The notes: generated by a model not told the origin, from the letters alone. Counted from the first letter of the stretch, positions 50,626 through 60,442 are shown. The stretch: DNA of 64,000 bases from an uncultured Roseburia sp. (GCA_947062675.1 CAMSQM010000002.1:57972-121971); one strand, 5' to 3'. Translations and numbers: made by a program.

Positions 50626-51042
50626 TCAGCTCTTTTTGACAAACTCCGTTCTGCACTTCGGACAGGTGATGCATATTTTTCCTTTTCCCTTTGGGACGCG
50701 GACTCTCTGGCTGCAGCCCGGACATTTATAAAACCGGTAAATATCTCTCTGCTCCCAGCGCTTTTTCGCGGCATTCCGCTTCACAGCCCCCTGATAGCGC
50801 GCATTTAAAAAGCGCTGATTCTCCTGCTGTCTTTTTGACACATTTCTGGAGAGCATGCGGAAACAGGTATAAACCAGCAGCCCGAAACCGATCCAGTAAA
50901 ACAGGCCCAGCAGATGCCACTTTCTCCCGAACAGGGACAGAACAATACAGACGAGGGCCGCCGCATTCAGCACCTTCGTCAGCTCATCCGCCCCGTATCT
51001 CCCCATCATAAACCGTTCCAGTCTCTCTCTCATGACATTCAT
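50626..51042 (-). CDS. membrane protein with C-terminal zinc ribbon
   Basis: Two TM segments then YKCPGCSQRVRVPKGKGKICITCPKCRTEFVKKS. Confidence 0.8.
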   Translation of the reverse strand: MNVMRERLERFMMGRYGADELTKVLNAAALVCIVLSLFGRKWHLLGLFYWIGFGLLVYTCFRMLSRNVSKRQQENQRFLNARYQGAVKRNAAKKRWEQRDIYRFYKCPGCSQRVRVPKGKGKICITCPKCRTEFVKKS

Positions 51043-51207
51043 TCCTTTCTCTCAGACAACGCTGTCATACCCGCATACTTCCGGCTCCGGGCTGCCCCGC
51101 CGCTTTCCGGAGGGGCTTTGCTTCTGTACTGACATGGTAAGCCCTGAAAAAACGACTGTCAACATATCTATTGTCTTTTAAGAAACATTTTAGATTTGCA
51201 TTAGAAA

Positions 51208-52416
51208 TCAGAACAGCTCCAGTCTGCGGCGCATATCCGCGGTATCCTGCGCAAAGGCGACAGCTGTCTCCCTGGAAATCACACTCTTCATATACAGATC
51301 CCGGAGCGCATCGTCCATCAGCTGCATGCCCTCTTTTTCGCCCTCCTTTATGGCGGACGGAAGCTGGCCGGTCTTCCCCTCGCGCAGAAGACTGCGCACG
51401 CTCCGGCTTGCGAGGAGTATCTCAAACGCCGCCACGCGCCCTTTTTCGTTCTGCCGGGGAATCAGCTGCTGAACCGCAATTCCCTCCAGCACCCCGGAGA
51501 GACGCCGGAAAAAATCCAGCTGCATAACCGGCAGGAAAACGCCGGCCATCCGGCTGACCGCACCGGTCACACTGTCCGCCGGCAGCTGTGCAAAAACAAG
51601 ATGCCCCGTCTCCGCCGCAGTGAGCGCGAGCGAAACAGTCTCCGCATCGCACAATTCTCCCACCACAATCACATCCGGATCCTGGTGCAGCGCCGCGCGC
51701 AGGCCGCTGGCATAACTCTCACAGTGCGCCCCGATCTCCCGCTGACTGACCGGGGCCAGGCCGCCCTCATGCAGATACTCCGGAAGAGCTTCCAGCGTGA
51801 TCACCGGGCGCACAAAGTGCTCTGCGATCACATGAATCATCGCCGCAAGCGTTGTCGTCGCCCCGCTGCCCGAAGGTCCCGCCACAAGCACAAGCCCTCT
51901 TTTCCTGACTGCAAGACCAATAAACGCCTCCGGCACCCCGAGCTCCTTCAGCTCCGGTATCTGTGGAAAAAGCAGGTGGAACGTCACCGCCCAGCCGCCC
52001 CGCTGCCGGAAAATGCCTGCCCTCACGCGCCCCGCATCTCCCGCGGTAAACACAAGCTCCAGCTCCGCCGGAATCAGCGCGTCATCTGCCCCGTCTGCCG
52101 TGTGCGCACATGTTTTCACATCATTCTCCGCGCACGCCGGGCCGGACTCTTTCTGCGCTTCCTCATCCCCCGGCGCACAGGCCTCTCCCGGCACACACTC
52201 TGCGGAACAGGCAGCCTGCGCACGTGCTTCCGCGAGCACAGCCCGCACCAGCGCTTCGGTATCCGCCGGCGTAAGCCGCTCCCCCGCTGCCTGCTCCATA
52301 ATCCCGTCCGTCCGGAACATGACCGGATACCCCGGCGCCACGTGAACATCGGACGCGCCGCGCCCGCGCGCCTTTCCCAGAATCTCCATGAATGCTTCCC
52401 GCCTGTTTTCTTTCAT
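51208..52416 (-). CDS. PilT/GspE-like twitching-motility-type ATPase with degenerate catalytic motifs
   Basis: SDVHVAPGYPVMFRTDGIM; GPSGSGATTTLAAMI; DPDVIVVGELCDAETVSLALTAAETGHLVFAQL; RSVRSLLREGKTGQL. Confidence 0.88.
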   Translation of the reverse strand: MKENRREAFMEILGKARGRGASDVHVAPGYPVMFRTDGIMEQAAGERLTPADTEALVRAVLAEARAQAACSAECVPGEACAPGDEEAQKESGPACAENDVKTCAHTADGADDALIPAELELVFTAGDAGRVRAGIFRQRGGWAVTFHLLFPQIPELKELGVPEAFIGLAVRKRGLVLVAGPSGSGATTTLAAMIHVIAEHFVRPVITLEALPEYLHEGGLAPVSQREIGAHCESYASGLRAALHQDPDVIVVGELCDAETVSLALTAAETGHLVFAQLPADSVTGAVSRMAGVFLPVMQLDFFRRLSGVLEGIAVQQLIPRQNEKGRVAAFEILLASRSVRSLLREGKTGQLPSAIKEGEKEGMQLMDDALRDLYMKSVISRETAVAFAQDTADMRRRLELF

Positions 52417-52452
52417 AATCTATGTTTCCCCACGATTCATCCCATGATACCA

Positions 52453-52486
52453 AAAGACAGAAGAACAGCACTGCTCTTCTGTCTTC
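52453..52486 (-). terminator. rnpB-proximal terminator
   Basis: AAGACAGAAGA.../...TCTTCTGTCTT hairpin followed by TTTTGG on minus strand. Confidence 0.7.
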
Positions 52487-52519
52487 CGGTTCTCTGATTT
52501 TTTCCTGATGTGCGGGACG

Positions 52520-52900
52520 AGCAGAACGATAAGCCGGGTTATGTCATACTGCATGCATTACTGCCGCGCAGTCGAATAATCATCTGTCTGGGACGGCTGT
52601 CGCCAGCCGCCTCCGGCGACCTACCGAAAGCTGGCGGGCCGCGTACGCTTAGATTCGGTCTTGCTTCGGATGGGGTTTACATGTGCCCCCTCTGTTACCA
52701 GCGGGGCGGTAGTCTCTTACACTGCCCTTCCACCCTTACCGCCCGGACAATCGCCGTGGGCGGCGGTACATTTCTGTTGCACTATCCTTGGAGTCACCTC
52801 CACCGGACGTTATCCGGCATCCTGCCCTGTGAAGCCCGGACTTTCCTCACCCCGGGCGCATGAAAAGTCACGCGCCCGGGCCGCGATTATTTGTTCTGCT
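52520..52900 (-). ncRNA. rnpB: RNase P RNA
   Basis: Minus strand GAGGAAAGTCCGGGCTTCACAGGGCAGGATGCCGG...; P1 helix AGCAGAAC (5') / GTTCTGCT (3'). Confidence 0.95.
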
Positions 52901-52955
52901 AATCCCTGTCTCTTACTATAACTCTTTTTTCCGCACTGTGCAAGCAGTTTTCCGC

Positions 52956-53211
52956 ATCACATGCGATGCTTTCTCATACGATTCTTTCTCATGCAGGATA
53001 CCTCATATCCAATGCTTTCACGTCTGGCATTTTCACATCTGATTCTTTCACATCTGATGCCCTCATGTCTGATGTTTTCGCATATGATTCTCTCACATGC
53101 AGGAGACCTCACATCCAATGCTTTCACGTCTGGTATTTTCACATGTGAGTCTTTCACGTCTGACGCTTTCATGTCTGATGTTCTCGCATATGATTCTCTC
53201 ACATGCAGATT
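52956..53211. repeat. nested minisatellite: 17 x 15-bp units arranged in a ~106-bp, 7-unit higher-order repeat
   Basis: Direct segmentation of units such as TTTCACATCTGATTC, TTTCACATCTGATGC, TTTCGCATATGATTC, TCTCACATGCAGGAG; one 16-nt unit at 53106-53121. Confidence 0.92.
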
Positions 53212-54894
53212 TCAGACATGGAAACAGGAGCCCCCGATAAATTCCCGGAGGATGGAATTCTGGCTGACCGTATCTCCCGGCACAGGAAGAAAATAGTCGA
53301 GAAATTTCAGCAGCCGCACAGCCTCAAGGGCCTCCGGACAGTCCTTGTCGATGGCAAACAGGAGAGGCTCCGCATACAGTTTGAGCACAGCCAGCTCATA
53401 AATCAGCGCCGAGTTAAACATGACATCGGCTCCCTCCTGGAACGGGAAAATATATTTTTCCTCCCCGCGCCGCACAGAATCCCACATTGCGATCGTCTCC
53501 CGCGCGCAGGTTCCGCGCGTCCGCGCGTCCCGCACAATGCGCCGTATCATGCGCCCGTCAGTCGTAGGCAGATAATTGTGCTCGTCAATATTCAGCTGGG
53601 TCAGCGCGCTGATATATATCCGGAACTTACTCTCCGCCGGAAGGGAATGGGAAAGCCTGTCATTGAGCCCGTGAATGCCCTCGATCACCAGCACATCCTC
53701 CGGTCCCAGCTGCATATATCTGTCTTTGTACTCACGTTTTCCCGTCCTGAAATTAAATGTCGGGAGGCTGACTCTCTTTCCCGCCAGAAGCTCTGTCATA
53801 TCATGATTAAACAGCTCCACATCCAGAGCCTCCAGACACTCAAAGTCGAGATCCCCGTTCTCGTCCCGCGGGCACAGATTCCGGTCCACATAGTAATCAT
53901 CCAGAGGGAACGGATGCGGCCGCAGTCCTTTTGCCGACAGCTGAATGGACAGACGGTGGGAAAATGTCGTCTTTCCCGAGGAAGAGGGACCCGCGATCAT
54001 GATAAACTTCCGGTTACCGGCGGAGACTATGTCTCCGGCAAGCCTTCCGATGCGCTCTTCAAACAGCGCTTCCTGTGTCAGAATCACCTGCTGTATGCGC
54101 CCCTGCGCGATCGCGTCATTCAGCGCGCCGACCGTATCGATCTCGAGCATGCGGCCCCATTCCCTGGATTCTTTCAGCGTCAGAAACAGCTTCTTTGACG
54201 GAGAAAACTCATCGATCTCCCTGCTTTTGTCCCCCGGAAAGAGCAGCACAAAACCGTCCTCGTAACCCACCACATCGTAATAGCGCAGATACCCCGTGGA
54301 AGGCAGCATAAAACCGTAAAAATAGTCCTTATAATGATCCAGCTCATAAATATTAACCCTGGAACTGCGGCGGTAACGGAACAGCTTTTCCTTGTCGCGC
54401 ATTTTCAGGTCGTGAAACAGCTGCACCGCTTCGTCGGTCGTGATGCTCTGCTTCTCAATCTCCAGATCTGCCATCACCAGACGGTACATCTCGCGCTTGA
54501 GCGCCGAAATTTTTTCATTTCCCACCTTCACGCGGACTATTTTCTCCCCATCTTCCTGCATCAGCGCGCAGTAATACCCCTGTCCGATTGAGTACATCAC
54601 CTTCACCGTGACGTGCTGCTCCCCCCACAGGTTATGTACCGCTTTCTGCATCAGAAGGGTCACGCTCCTGCGGTACACTTTTTTCCCCGTCTTATCAGCC
54701 GTCGTCACAAATTCCAGCGTTCCGTCGCGCTCTGCCGTCTTTCCGAGCTCCTTCAGGCGGTGATTGTAGACAACCAGCACAATATCGTCCGGATAATCCT
54801 GCTGGTAATCCTGCGCAATCCGCAGAAAACTCGTTCCGCAGGGATACTGTTTTTCCTTCCCTGCAATGGTCAGCGTAATCATTTTTTCACTCAT
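53212..54894 (-). CDS. nucleoside kinase (TGS/ThrRS-like N-terminus + uridine kinase/PRK domain)
   Basis: TIAGKEKQYPCGTSFLRIAQDYQ; MIAGPSSSGKTTFSHRLSIQL; VIEGIHGLND. Confidence 0.92.
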   Translation of the reverse strand: MSEKMITLTIAGKEKQYPCGTSFLRIAQDYQQDYPDDIVLVVYNHRLKELGKTAERDGTLEFVTTADKTGKKVYRRSVTLLMQKAVHNLWGEQHVTVKVMYSIGQGYYCALMQEDGEKIVRVKVGNEKISALKREMYRLVMADLEIEKQSITTDEAVQLFHDLKMRDKEKLFRYRRSSRVNIYELDHYKDYFYGFMLPSTGYLRYYDVVGYEDGFVLLFPGDKSREIDEFSPSKKLFLTLKESREWGRMLEIDTVGALNDAIAQGRIQQVILTQEALFEERIGRLAGDIVSAGNRKFIMIAGPSSSGKTTFSHRLSIQLSAKGLRPHPFPLDDYYVDRNLCPRDENGDLDFECLEALDVELFNHDMTELLAGKRVSLPTFNFRTGKREYKDRYMQLGPEDVLVIEGIHGLNDRLSHSLPAESKFRIYISALTQLNIDEHNYLPTTDGRMIRRIVRDARTRGTCARETIAMWDSVRRGEEKYIFPFQEGADVMFNSALIYELAVLKLYAEPLLFAIDKDCPEALEAVRLLKFLDYFLPVPGDTVSQNSILREFIGGSCFHV

Positions 54895-54924
54895 AAATAA
54901 CCTCCCCCACGCGCTGCGTCCGCA

Positions 54925-55653
54925 TCAGCGCCTCATGAGCCCGCGTGCCGCTTCATTGAGCCGGAGCACCTCCTCCACCTCGCGGATACGCTGCCCGGTT
55001 CCCGTTTCCCCCGGCTTTTGCGCGCTCAGCTGAAGCCGGATCTTTTCGTACACACCGCGTTCCTTCACGAGATAGTCTCCTAGCACCTCATTTTTCTGCA
55101 AAAGAAGTTCCCTGCCGTACCGGCAGTAAAGCTCCATGCGGGCGCCCTCAGAAGAAACGCCGGACGGCTCATAGTGCACGCGCATCATCGGGTAGTACTT
55201 CCCACCCTCCCGTATCATATTCGCCGCGTCCGTCACATATCCCTGTTCCAGCAGAAATCTCCGCACGGACGGCAGTTCCGACTGCGGCTGTAAAACCAGT
55301 TTCCGCGCGCTCCGGCAGACGGTCTGCCCCTCACGGAGTATCCGCATAATAAGCCCGCCTCCCATCCCGGCAATCAGGATGGTGTCCGCCTCTCCCTCTG
55401 AGAGGGCCGCCACTCCGTCCGAGAGGCGGGTCTGTATGTAGTCACCCATGCCGTACATCACAATATGCGCCGCCGCACTTTTCAGCGGACCCGGATTCAC
55501 GTCCATCGCAATCGCCCGCGGAAAATTCCCCTCCGATACAAGGTACACCGGCACATATCCATGATCTGTGCCGACATCCGCCAGCACTCCGCCGTTTCCC
55601 GCAAGAAACGCCACCGCCGCAAGACGTTCTGACAATTTCAGCATACTACTCAA
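54925..55653 (-). CDS. trmK: tRNA (adenine22-N1)-methyltransferase TrmK
   Basis: [48 protein letters not shown]. Confidence 0.92.
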   Translation of the reverse strand: MSSMLKLSERLAAVAFLAGNGGVLADVGTDHGYVPVYLVSEGNFPRAIAMDVNPGPLKSAAAHIVMYGMGDYIQTRLSDGVAALSEGEADTILIAGMGGGLIMRILREGQTVCRSARKLVLQPQSELPSVRRFLLEQGYVTDAANMIREGGKYYPMMRVHYEPSGVSSEGARMELYCRYGRELLLQKNEVLGDYLVKERGVYEKIRLQLSAQKPGETGTGQRIREVEEVLRLNEAARGLMRR

Positions 55654-56881
55654 GATAATCCTTTAATTTACGGCTTCTGCTCGGGTGACGAAGCTTCCTC
55701 AGTGCCTTTGCCTCAATCTGACGGATCCGCTCACGGGTCACGTTGAATTCCTTGCCGACTTCCTCAAGCGTCCTGGCGCGCCCGTCTTCCAGGCCGAAAC
55801 GGAGCGTGAGCACTTTCTGCTCGCGCTCGGTCAGGGTCCCAAGCACCTCCTCCAGCTGCTCTTTTAACAGGGTAAACGCCGCCGCGTCCGCCGGAACCGG
55901 CACATTGTCGTCCTGGATAAAATCGCCGAGGTGGCTGTCCTCCTCCTCGCCGATTGGTGTCTCCAGAGAGACCGGTTCCTGCGAAATCTTTAAAATTTCG
56001 CGTACCCGGTCCACAGGCATATTCATCTGGGCCGCAATCTCCTCCGGAGCCGGCTCACGGCCGAGCTCCTGTAAGAGCTGCCTGCTCACGCGGATCAGCT
56101 TATTGATCGTTTCCACCATGTGGACCGGAATACGGATGGTTCTCGCCTGATCCGCAATGGCCCTGGTGATCGCCTGGCGGATCCACCAGGTCGCATAAGT
56201 GGAAAATTTATACCCCTTGCGGTAATCGAATTTCTCAACCGCCTTGATCAGGCCCAGGTTCCCCTCCTGAATCAGGTCGAGAAACAGCATCCCGCGCCCC
56301 ACATAGCGCTTCGCGATGCTGACCACAAGCCTTAAGTTTGCCTCCGCAAGGCGCTTTTTCGCCTCCGCGTCTCCCAGCTCCATGCGTTTGGCGAGATCAA
56401 TCTCCTCCTCCGCGGACAACAGCGGAACTTTTCCGATTTCCTTTAAATACATGCGGACCGGATCCTCGATGGAAACGCCGTCAGGCACGGAGAGATCGAT
56501 TTTCTCCACTTCGATCTCTTCCTCCTCCTCCACATCCAGCAGGATATCATCATCCACATCATCGTCGGTAATCCGGAGGACGTCAATATTATTCGCTTCC
56601 AGAAAATCCAGGATTTTCTCGAACTGCTCAGCGTCTAACTGCATGTCCGAAAAGAAGTCATTGATTTCCTGATACTCCAGCATATTCTTTTTCTTTCTGG
56701 CCAGATTTAAAAGCTCCCTGAGCTTCTCCTGGAAATGCTCCATGACAATGCGCCTCTGCTCCTCGCTCCGAAGCTCCGCCTCGGCCGCGGCAGACATTCC
56801 GTTCGCGGACTTTTTCGGCGCCGCTTCTGCTTTTCCCTCGAAATTACCCTTCTTTTCGATGTTTTCTTTCTTTTTTGCCAT
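55646..56881 (-). CDS. rpoD: RNA polymerase primary sigma factor
   Basis: [44 protein letters not shown]-type region 2; [23 protein letters not shown]. Confidence 0.97.
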   Translation of the reverse strand: MAKKKENIEKKGNFEGKAEAAPKKSANGMSAAAEAELRSEEQRRIVMEHFQEKLRELLNLARKKKNMLEYQEINDFFSDMQLDAEQFEKILDFLEANNIDVLRITDDDVDDDILLDVEEEEEIEVEKIDLSVPDGVSIEDPVRMYLKEIGKVPLLSAEEEIDLAKRMELGDAEAKKRLAEANLRLVVSIAKRYVGRGMLFLDLIQEGNLGLIKAVEKFDYRKGYKFSTYATWWIRQAITRAIADQARTIRIPVHMVETINKLIRVSRQLLQELGREPAPEEIAAQMNMPVDRVREILKISQEPVSLETPIGEEEDSHLGDFIQDDNVPVPADAAAFTLLKEQLEEVLGTLTEREQKVLTLRFGLEDGRARTLEEVGKEFNVTRERIRQIEAKALRKLRHPSRSRKLKDYLE

Positions 56882-56919
56882 ATTGATTCATCCTCTCACA
56901 GTTCGTTACTATTTTGTCC

Positions 56920-58761
56920 TTAAACACGGATTTTATCCACGGAAATGTGCACTTTTTCCAATGCCCCGAGCGCCCGGCGGTCCTCTATCAGCCTCATCAG
57001 CCCCTCCATGTCCGTGGGGGACAGCTCCCTCGAGCGCTGACTGATGCTGTTTTCCTTTACCCTGATAATTGTCTCGCGCAGCGCTTTGTCCCTGTCCTCT
57101 TTTGTCGCCGTCCCGTGAATTGTGGCGTTAAAGATCTCTGCGATTGCGCGCTGTTCTTCCTGATTTTCAGTACTGCTGACAATTTTTGCCGGATTTACCG
57201 TCCCGCTTTCCCGGTACTGCTCAAACAGCGCCTCCGCCGCGCGGCGGTAATGCTCCCCCGTAAAATCTTCCGGCGAAATATACTGTTCTGCCAGCGCGAA
57301 CAGCCCCGGCTCTTCCGCGAGCCAGGTCAGAAGAAGCTTCTGGGACTGCTCCATGCCGTCCGCTTTCTTTTTCCCCTTCCCGCTTCCAGTGCCCTCCCGG
57401 TTCTTCTGCTGCGCCCTGCCTCCGCTCTCCCACGCCCCGCCGGAATAAGCCGTCCCCCTGGCCAGACCGCGCTGCGCCCCGCACGTGTTGACCAGCCTGC
57501 GCAGGTCCTCCACGGCGATCTGATAGCGGGACGCGACAGCGTCCGTATAGTTATCCCGCTCCAGCTTCTCCGGAAATCCGCTCAGTTTTTCCGCCGCCTC
57601 TTTATAAAATGCCGTTTTTCCATCCGGATCGCTCAGATCGAACTGCCGCTCCAGCATCCTGATCTCATACAGAAAACTGTTCTCCGCCGCGTCAATCCGT
57701 TCCTGGTAAGCCTGCGCTCCCAGCGCTTTGATAAATTCATCCGGATCCTTGTGGGGTCTCATGTCAATCACCTTTGCGGCAATTCCGGCTTCCCTCAGAA
57801 TCGGAATCGCCCTGAGCGCCGCCTTCACTCCCGCCCCGTCACTGTCATATGTCAGGTAAACTTCCTTTGTGTAGCGCTTAAGCAGACTGGCATGTCCGCT
57901 GGTGAGCGCCGTTCCGAGAGATGCGACTGCATTGTCAAATCCCGCCTGATGCAGGGCGATGACATCCATATAGCCCTCGCACAGCAGAAGTTGCGGCTGC
58001 TTTGTGCTTCTCGCAAGGTTCAGCCCGTAAAGATTGCGCCCCTTGTCAAAAATCTTCGTCTCCGGCGAATTGAGGTATTTCGGCTCCCCGTCCCCCATGA
58101 CTCTCCCGCCAAAACCGATCACCTTGCTGTGAACATCCATAATCGGAAACATCGCCCGGTTCCAGAATTTATCGTGACCGCCACGGCGCTCGTCCATCGC
58201 CACAAGCCCTGAATCCTTTAAAATCTCATCCTCATAACCCTTCCCGCGCAGATAACGGTACAGATCGTCGCTGTACTGGTCAGAATATCCAAGACCGAAC
58301 TTCCGGATCGTCTCATCGGAAAGCCCGCGCTGTTTAAAATACTTAAGCGCCCGCTCTCCACGCCCGTTCTTCAGCAGCACATAAAAATACTTCGCCGCCT
58401 CTCTGTTAATCTCAAACAGCCTCTGCCGCCGGTCCGCCTCTGCCCGCTGCGCGGAACTGTATTCCTGCTTTGGCAGCGCTACCCCGGCGCGCTCCGCCAG
58501 CACCTCCATCGCCTCCCCGAATGTAAAATTCTCATATTCCATCAGAAAAGTGAACACATTCCCCCCGGCACCGCAGCCGAAGCAGTAATACATCTGCTTT
58601 CCCGGCGTCACCGAAAAAGATCCCGTCTTCTCATTGTGGAACGGACAGAGCCCGAAATAACTGTTCCCCTTTTTCGTCAGACGGACATACCGGGATATGA
58701 CATCCACAATATCACTGCGCTGGCGCACTTCTTCCACAATATCCTCTGAGTAAAATGGCAT
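56920..58761 (-). CDS. dnaG: DNA primase
   Basis: CPFHNEKTGSFSVTPGKQMYYCFGCGAGG CHC2 zinc finger; EGYMDVIALHQAG TOPRIM. Confidence 0.97.
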   Translation of the reverse strand: MPFYSEDIVEEVRQRSDIVDVISRYVRLTKKGNSYFGLCPFHNEKTGSFSVTPGKQMYYCFGCGAGGNVFTFLMEYENFTFGEAMEVLAERAGVALPKQEYSSAQRAEADRRQRLFEINREAAKYFYVLLKNGRGERALKYFKQRGLSDETIRKFGLGYSDQYSDDLYRYLRGKGYEDEILKDSGLVAMDERRGGHDKFWNRAMFPIMDVHSKVIGFGGRVMGDGEPKYLNSPETKIFDKGRNLYGLNLARSTKQPQLLLCEGYMDVIALHQAGFDNAVASLGTALTSGHASLLKRYTKEVYLTYDSDGAGVKAALRAIPILREAGIAAKVIDMRPHKDPDEFIKALGAQAYQERIDAAENSFLYEIRMLERQFDLSDPDGKTAFYKEAAEKLSGFPEKLERDNYTDAVASRYQIAVEDLRRLVNTCGAQRGLARGTAYSGGAWESGGRAQQKNREGTGSGKGKKKADGMEQSQKLLLTWLAEEPGLFALAEQYISPEDFTGEHYRRAAEALFEQYRESGTVNPAKIVSSTENQEEQRAIAEIFNATIHGTATKEDRDKALRETIIRVKENSISQRSRELSPTDMEGLMRLIEDRRALGALEKVHISVDKIRV

Positions 58762-58832
58762 CGTCCGCTCCTTTCCCTCTTACGTATCTTCCGTCCGCCT
58801 TCCATGCCCGGCAGCCCCGGGCTTCTCTTCCC

Positions 58833-59846
58833 TCAGGTTCCGTCTGCCTTCCATGCCCGGGGCAGAAAGTATTCCGTAAATTTGCTGATGGCGTACTGAT
58901 CGGTCATGCCGGCGATATAGTCGCTGACAATGCGCTCTTTTTTTTCATTCCCGTCGAGCATGCGCAGGTATTTTTCCGAGAGCTGTTCCGTGTGATTCAT
59001 ATAATAATGAAACAACTGTTCAACCATGCTCTTCGCCTTGGCCTCCTCTCCCTTGGCGACAGGATTGTTATAAACATTCCGGAACATAAACCCGCGCAGC
59101 TCCGTCAGCGCTTCCCTCACCTCATCAGACATGACAATGTCATCCGTGTCCGTGCTGTTTTTGATAATATTATGTATCAGGGTATTCAGGCGCTGTCTGG
59201 TCGTGAATCCAAGTGTCTTTTTCAGCTCCAGCGGGATATCCTCCTCCGTCAGCACCTGCGCGCGGATCGCGTCGTCCATATCGTGATGTATATAAGCGAT
59301 CTTGTCAGAGAGGCGGACAATCTTCCCCTCCAGGGTGTGCGGCATCAGCCGGAACTGATGATTCAGAATACCGTCCCGCACCTCCCACGTCAGATTCAGT
59401 CCCCTTCCGTCCTTTTCAAGCTTCTCCACCGTGCGGACACTCTGTTCATTGTGACGGAAACCGTCCTCACAGAGACTGTCGAGCACATGCTCCCCCGCAT
59501 GGCCGAACGGCGTGTGCCCGAGATCATGCCCGAGCGCGATCGCCTCCACCAGGACTTCATTGAGCCGGAGCGCCCTGGCGATTGTGCGCGCGTTCTGGGA
59601 CACTTCCAGTGTATGCGAAAGCCTGGTGCGGTAATGATCGCCCTGGGGTGTGAGAAATACCTGTGTTTTATTTTTGAGCCGGCGGAATGCCTTGCTGTGC
59701 AGAATCCGGTCTCTGTCCCGCTGGAACACCGGACGGATATCGCACTGCTCCTCGAAGACATCCCGCCCTCTTGAATTTTCACTCAGTGTCGCATAGGGAC
59801 TCAGCGTCTCATGCTCCATCCGCTCCATCTCCTCGCGTATCGACAT
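58833..59846 (-). CDS. dgt: dGTP triphosphohydrolase family HD protein
   Basis: DRDRILHSKAFRRLKNKTQVF; RTRLSHTLEVSQNARTIARAL; ALGHDLGHTPFGHAGE. Confidence 0.94.
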   Translation of the reverse strand: MSIREEMERMEHETLSPYATLSENSRGRDVFEEQCDIRPVFQRDRDRILHSKAFRRLKNKTQVFLTPQGDHYRTRLSHTLEVSQNARTIARALRLNEVLVEAIALGHDLGHTPFGHAGEHVLDSLCEDGFRHNEQSVRTVEKLEKDGRGLNLTWEVRDGILNHQFRLMPHTLEGKIVRLSDKIAYIHHDMDDAIRAQVLTEEDIPLELKKTLGFTTRQRLNTLIHNIIKNSTDTDDIVMSDEVREALTELRGFMFRNVYNNPVAKGEEAKAKSMVEQLFHYYMNHTEQLSEKYLRMLDGNEKKERIVSDYIAGMTDQYAISKFTEYFLPRAWKADGT

Positions 59847-60013
59847 CTGTTTTCTCCTTATTTTCCACCCGCGGCAGAGCCGGCAGAGTCCGTCTTTCCT
59901 GCCACGTCCTGCCACGGAATCCTTCGCACTGTAGTCTTATATATATTATTCGGCAAAACTTTTCTTTTTCCTTTATTTTTTCAGAGAAAGATCAATTCAT
60001 ATGATAAAAAAGA

Positions 60014-60085
60014 ATCCTGCCCGCAGGGCTTTTTGTTTCATGGGAGTGATGACACTTTAATGGTTTACAGCAACAGGGGCTTTCC
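60014..60085. repeat. 72-bp direct repeat, copy 1
   Basis: ATCCTGCCCGCAGGGCTTTTTGTTTCATGGGAGTGATGACACTTTAATGGTTTACAGCAACAGGGGCTTTCC. Confidence 0.9.
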
Positions 60086-60170
60086 TGTGCTGAAACTGAA
60101 TCCGGCTCTGCCGGATTCCACGCCTGCGACGGGCTGCTCTGGCAGCTTAATTCTTCTCCGGCGCAGTGCG

Positions 60171-60242
60171 ATCCTGCCCGCAGGGCTTTTTGTTTCATGG
60201 GTTTGATGACACTTTAATGGTTTACAGCAATAAGAGCTTTCC
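60171..60242. repeat. 72-bp direct repeat, copy 2
   Basis: ATCCTGCCCGCAGGGCTTTTTGTTTCATGGGTTTGATGACACTTTAATGGTTTACAGCAATAAGAGCTTTCC. Confidence 0.9.
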
Positions 60243-60316
60243 CATGAAACAAAAAAAATCCGAAGCGCATGATAAGCTCCGAATTACTGTCTCTTTCAAT
60301 ATGTCTGCATAAAAAA

Positions 60317-60400
60317 TGCAGGAGATGGGACTTGAACCCACACGATATTGCTACCACAGGCACCTGAAGCCTGCGCGTCTGCCAATTCCGCCACTCCTGC
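60317..60400 (-). tRNA. tRNA-Leu (anticodon CAG)
   Basis: GCAGGAGTGGCGGAATTGGCAGACGCGCAGGCTTCAGGTGCCTG...GGGTTCAAGTCCCATCTCCTGCA; class II with variable arm. Confidence 0.95.
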
Positions 60401-60442
60401 ATATTCTGAATGTCTCACCGGATGGATGATAAAATCTCCGAA

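Noticed and set aside
52510-53042. Small ORFs in 52510-53042
   Set aside because: They lie within rnpB and its flank; better explained by the structured RNA.
52957-53202. 81-aa minus ORF (MRESYARTSDMKASDVKDSHVK...) as a pentapeptide-repeat protein
   Set aside because: Every 15-bp repeat gives a 5-aa periodicity automatically; the 16-nt unit changes frame, and the residues lack the A(D/N)LxX pattern. Treated as a DNA repeat.
52956-53211. CRISPR array interpretation of the repeats
   Set aside because: Units are contiguous 15-mers without unique spacers, and no cas genes are nearby.
53203-54198. 331-aa plus-strand ORF opposite nucleoside kinase
   Set aside because: Antisense to a clear kinase; no recognisable domain.
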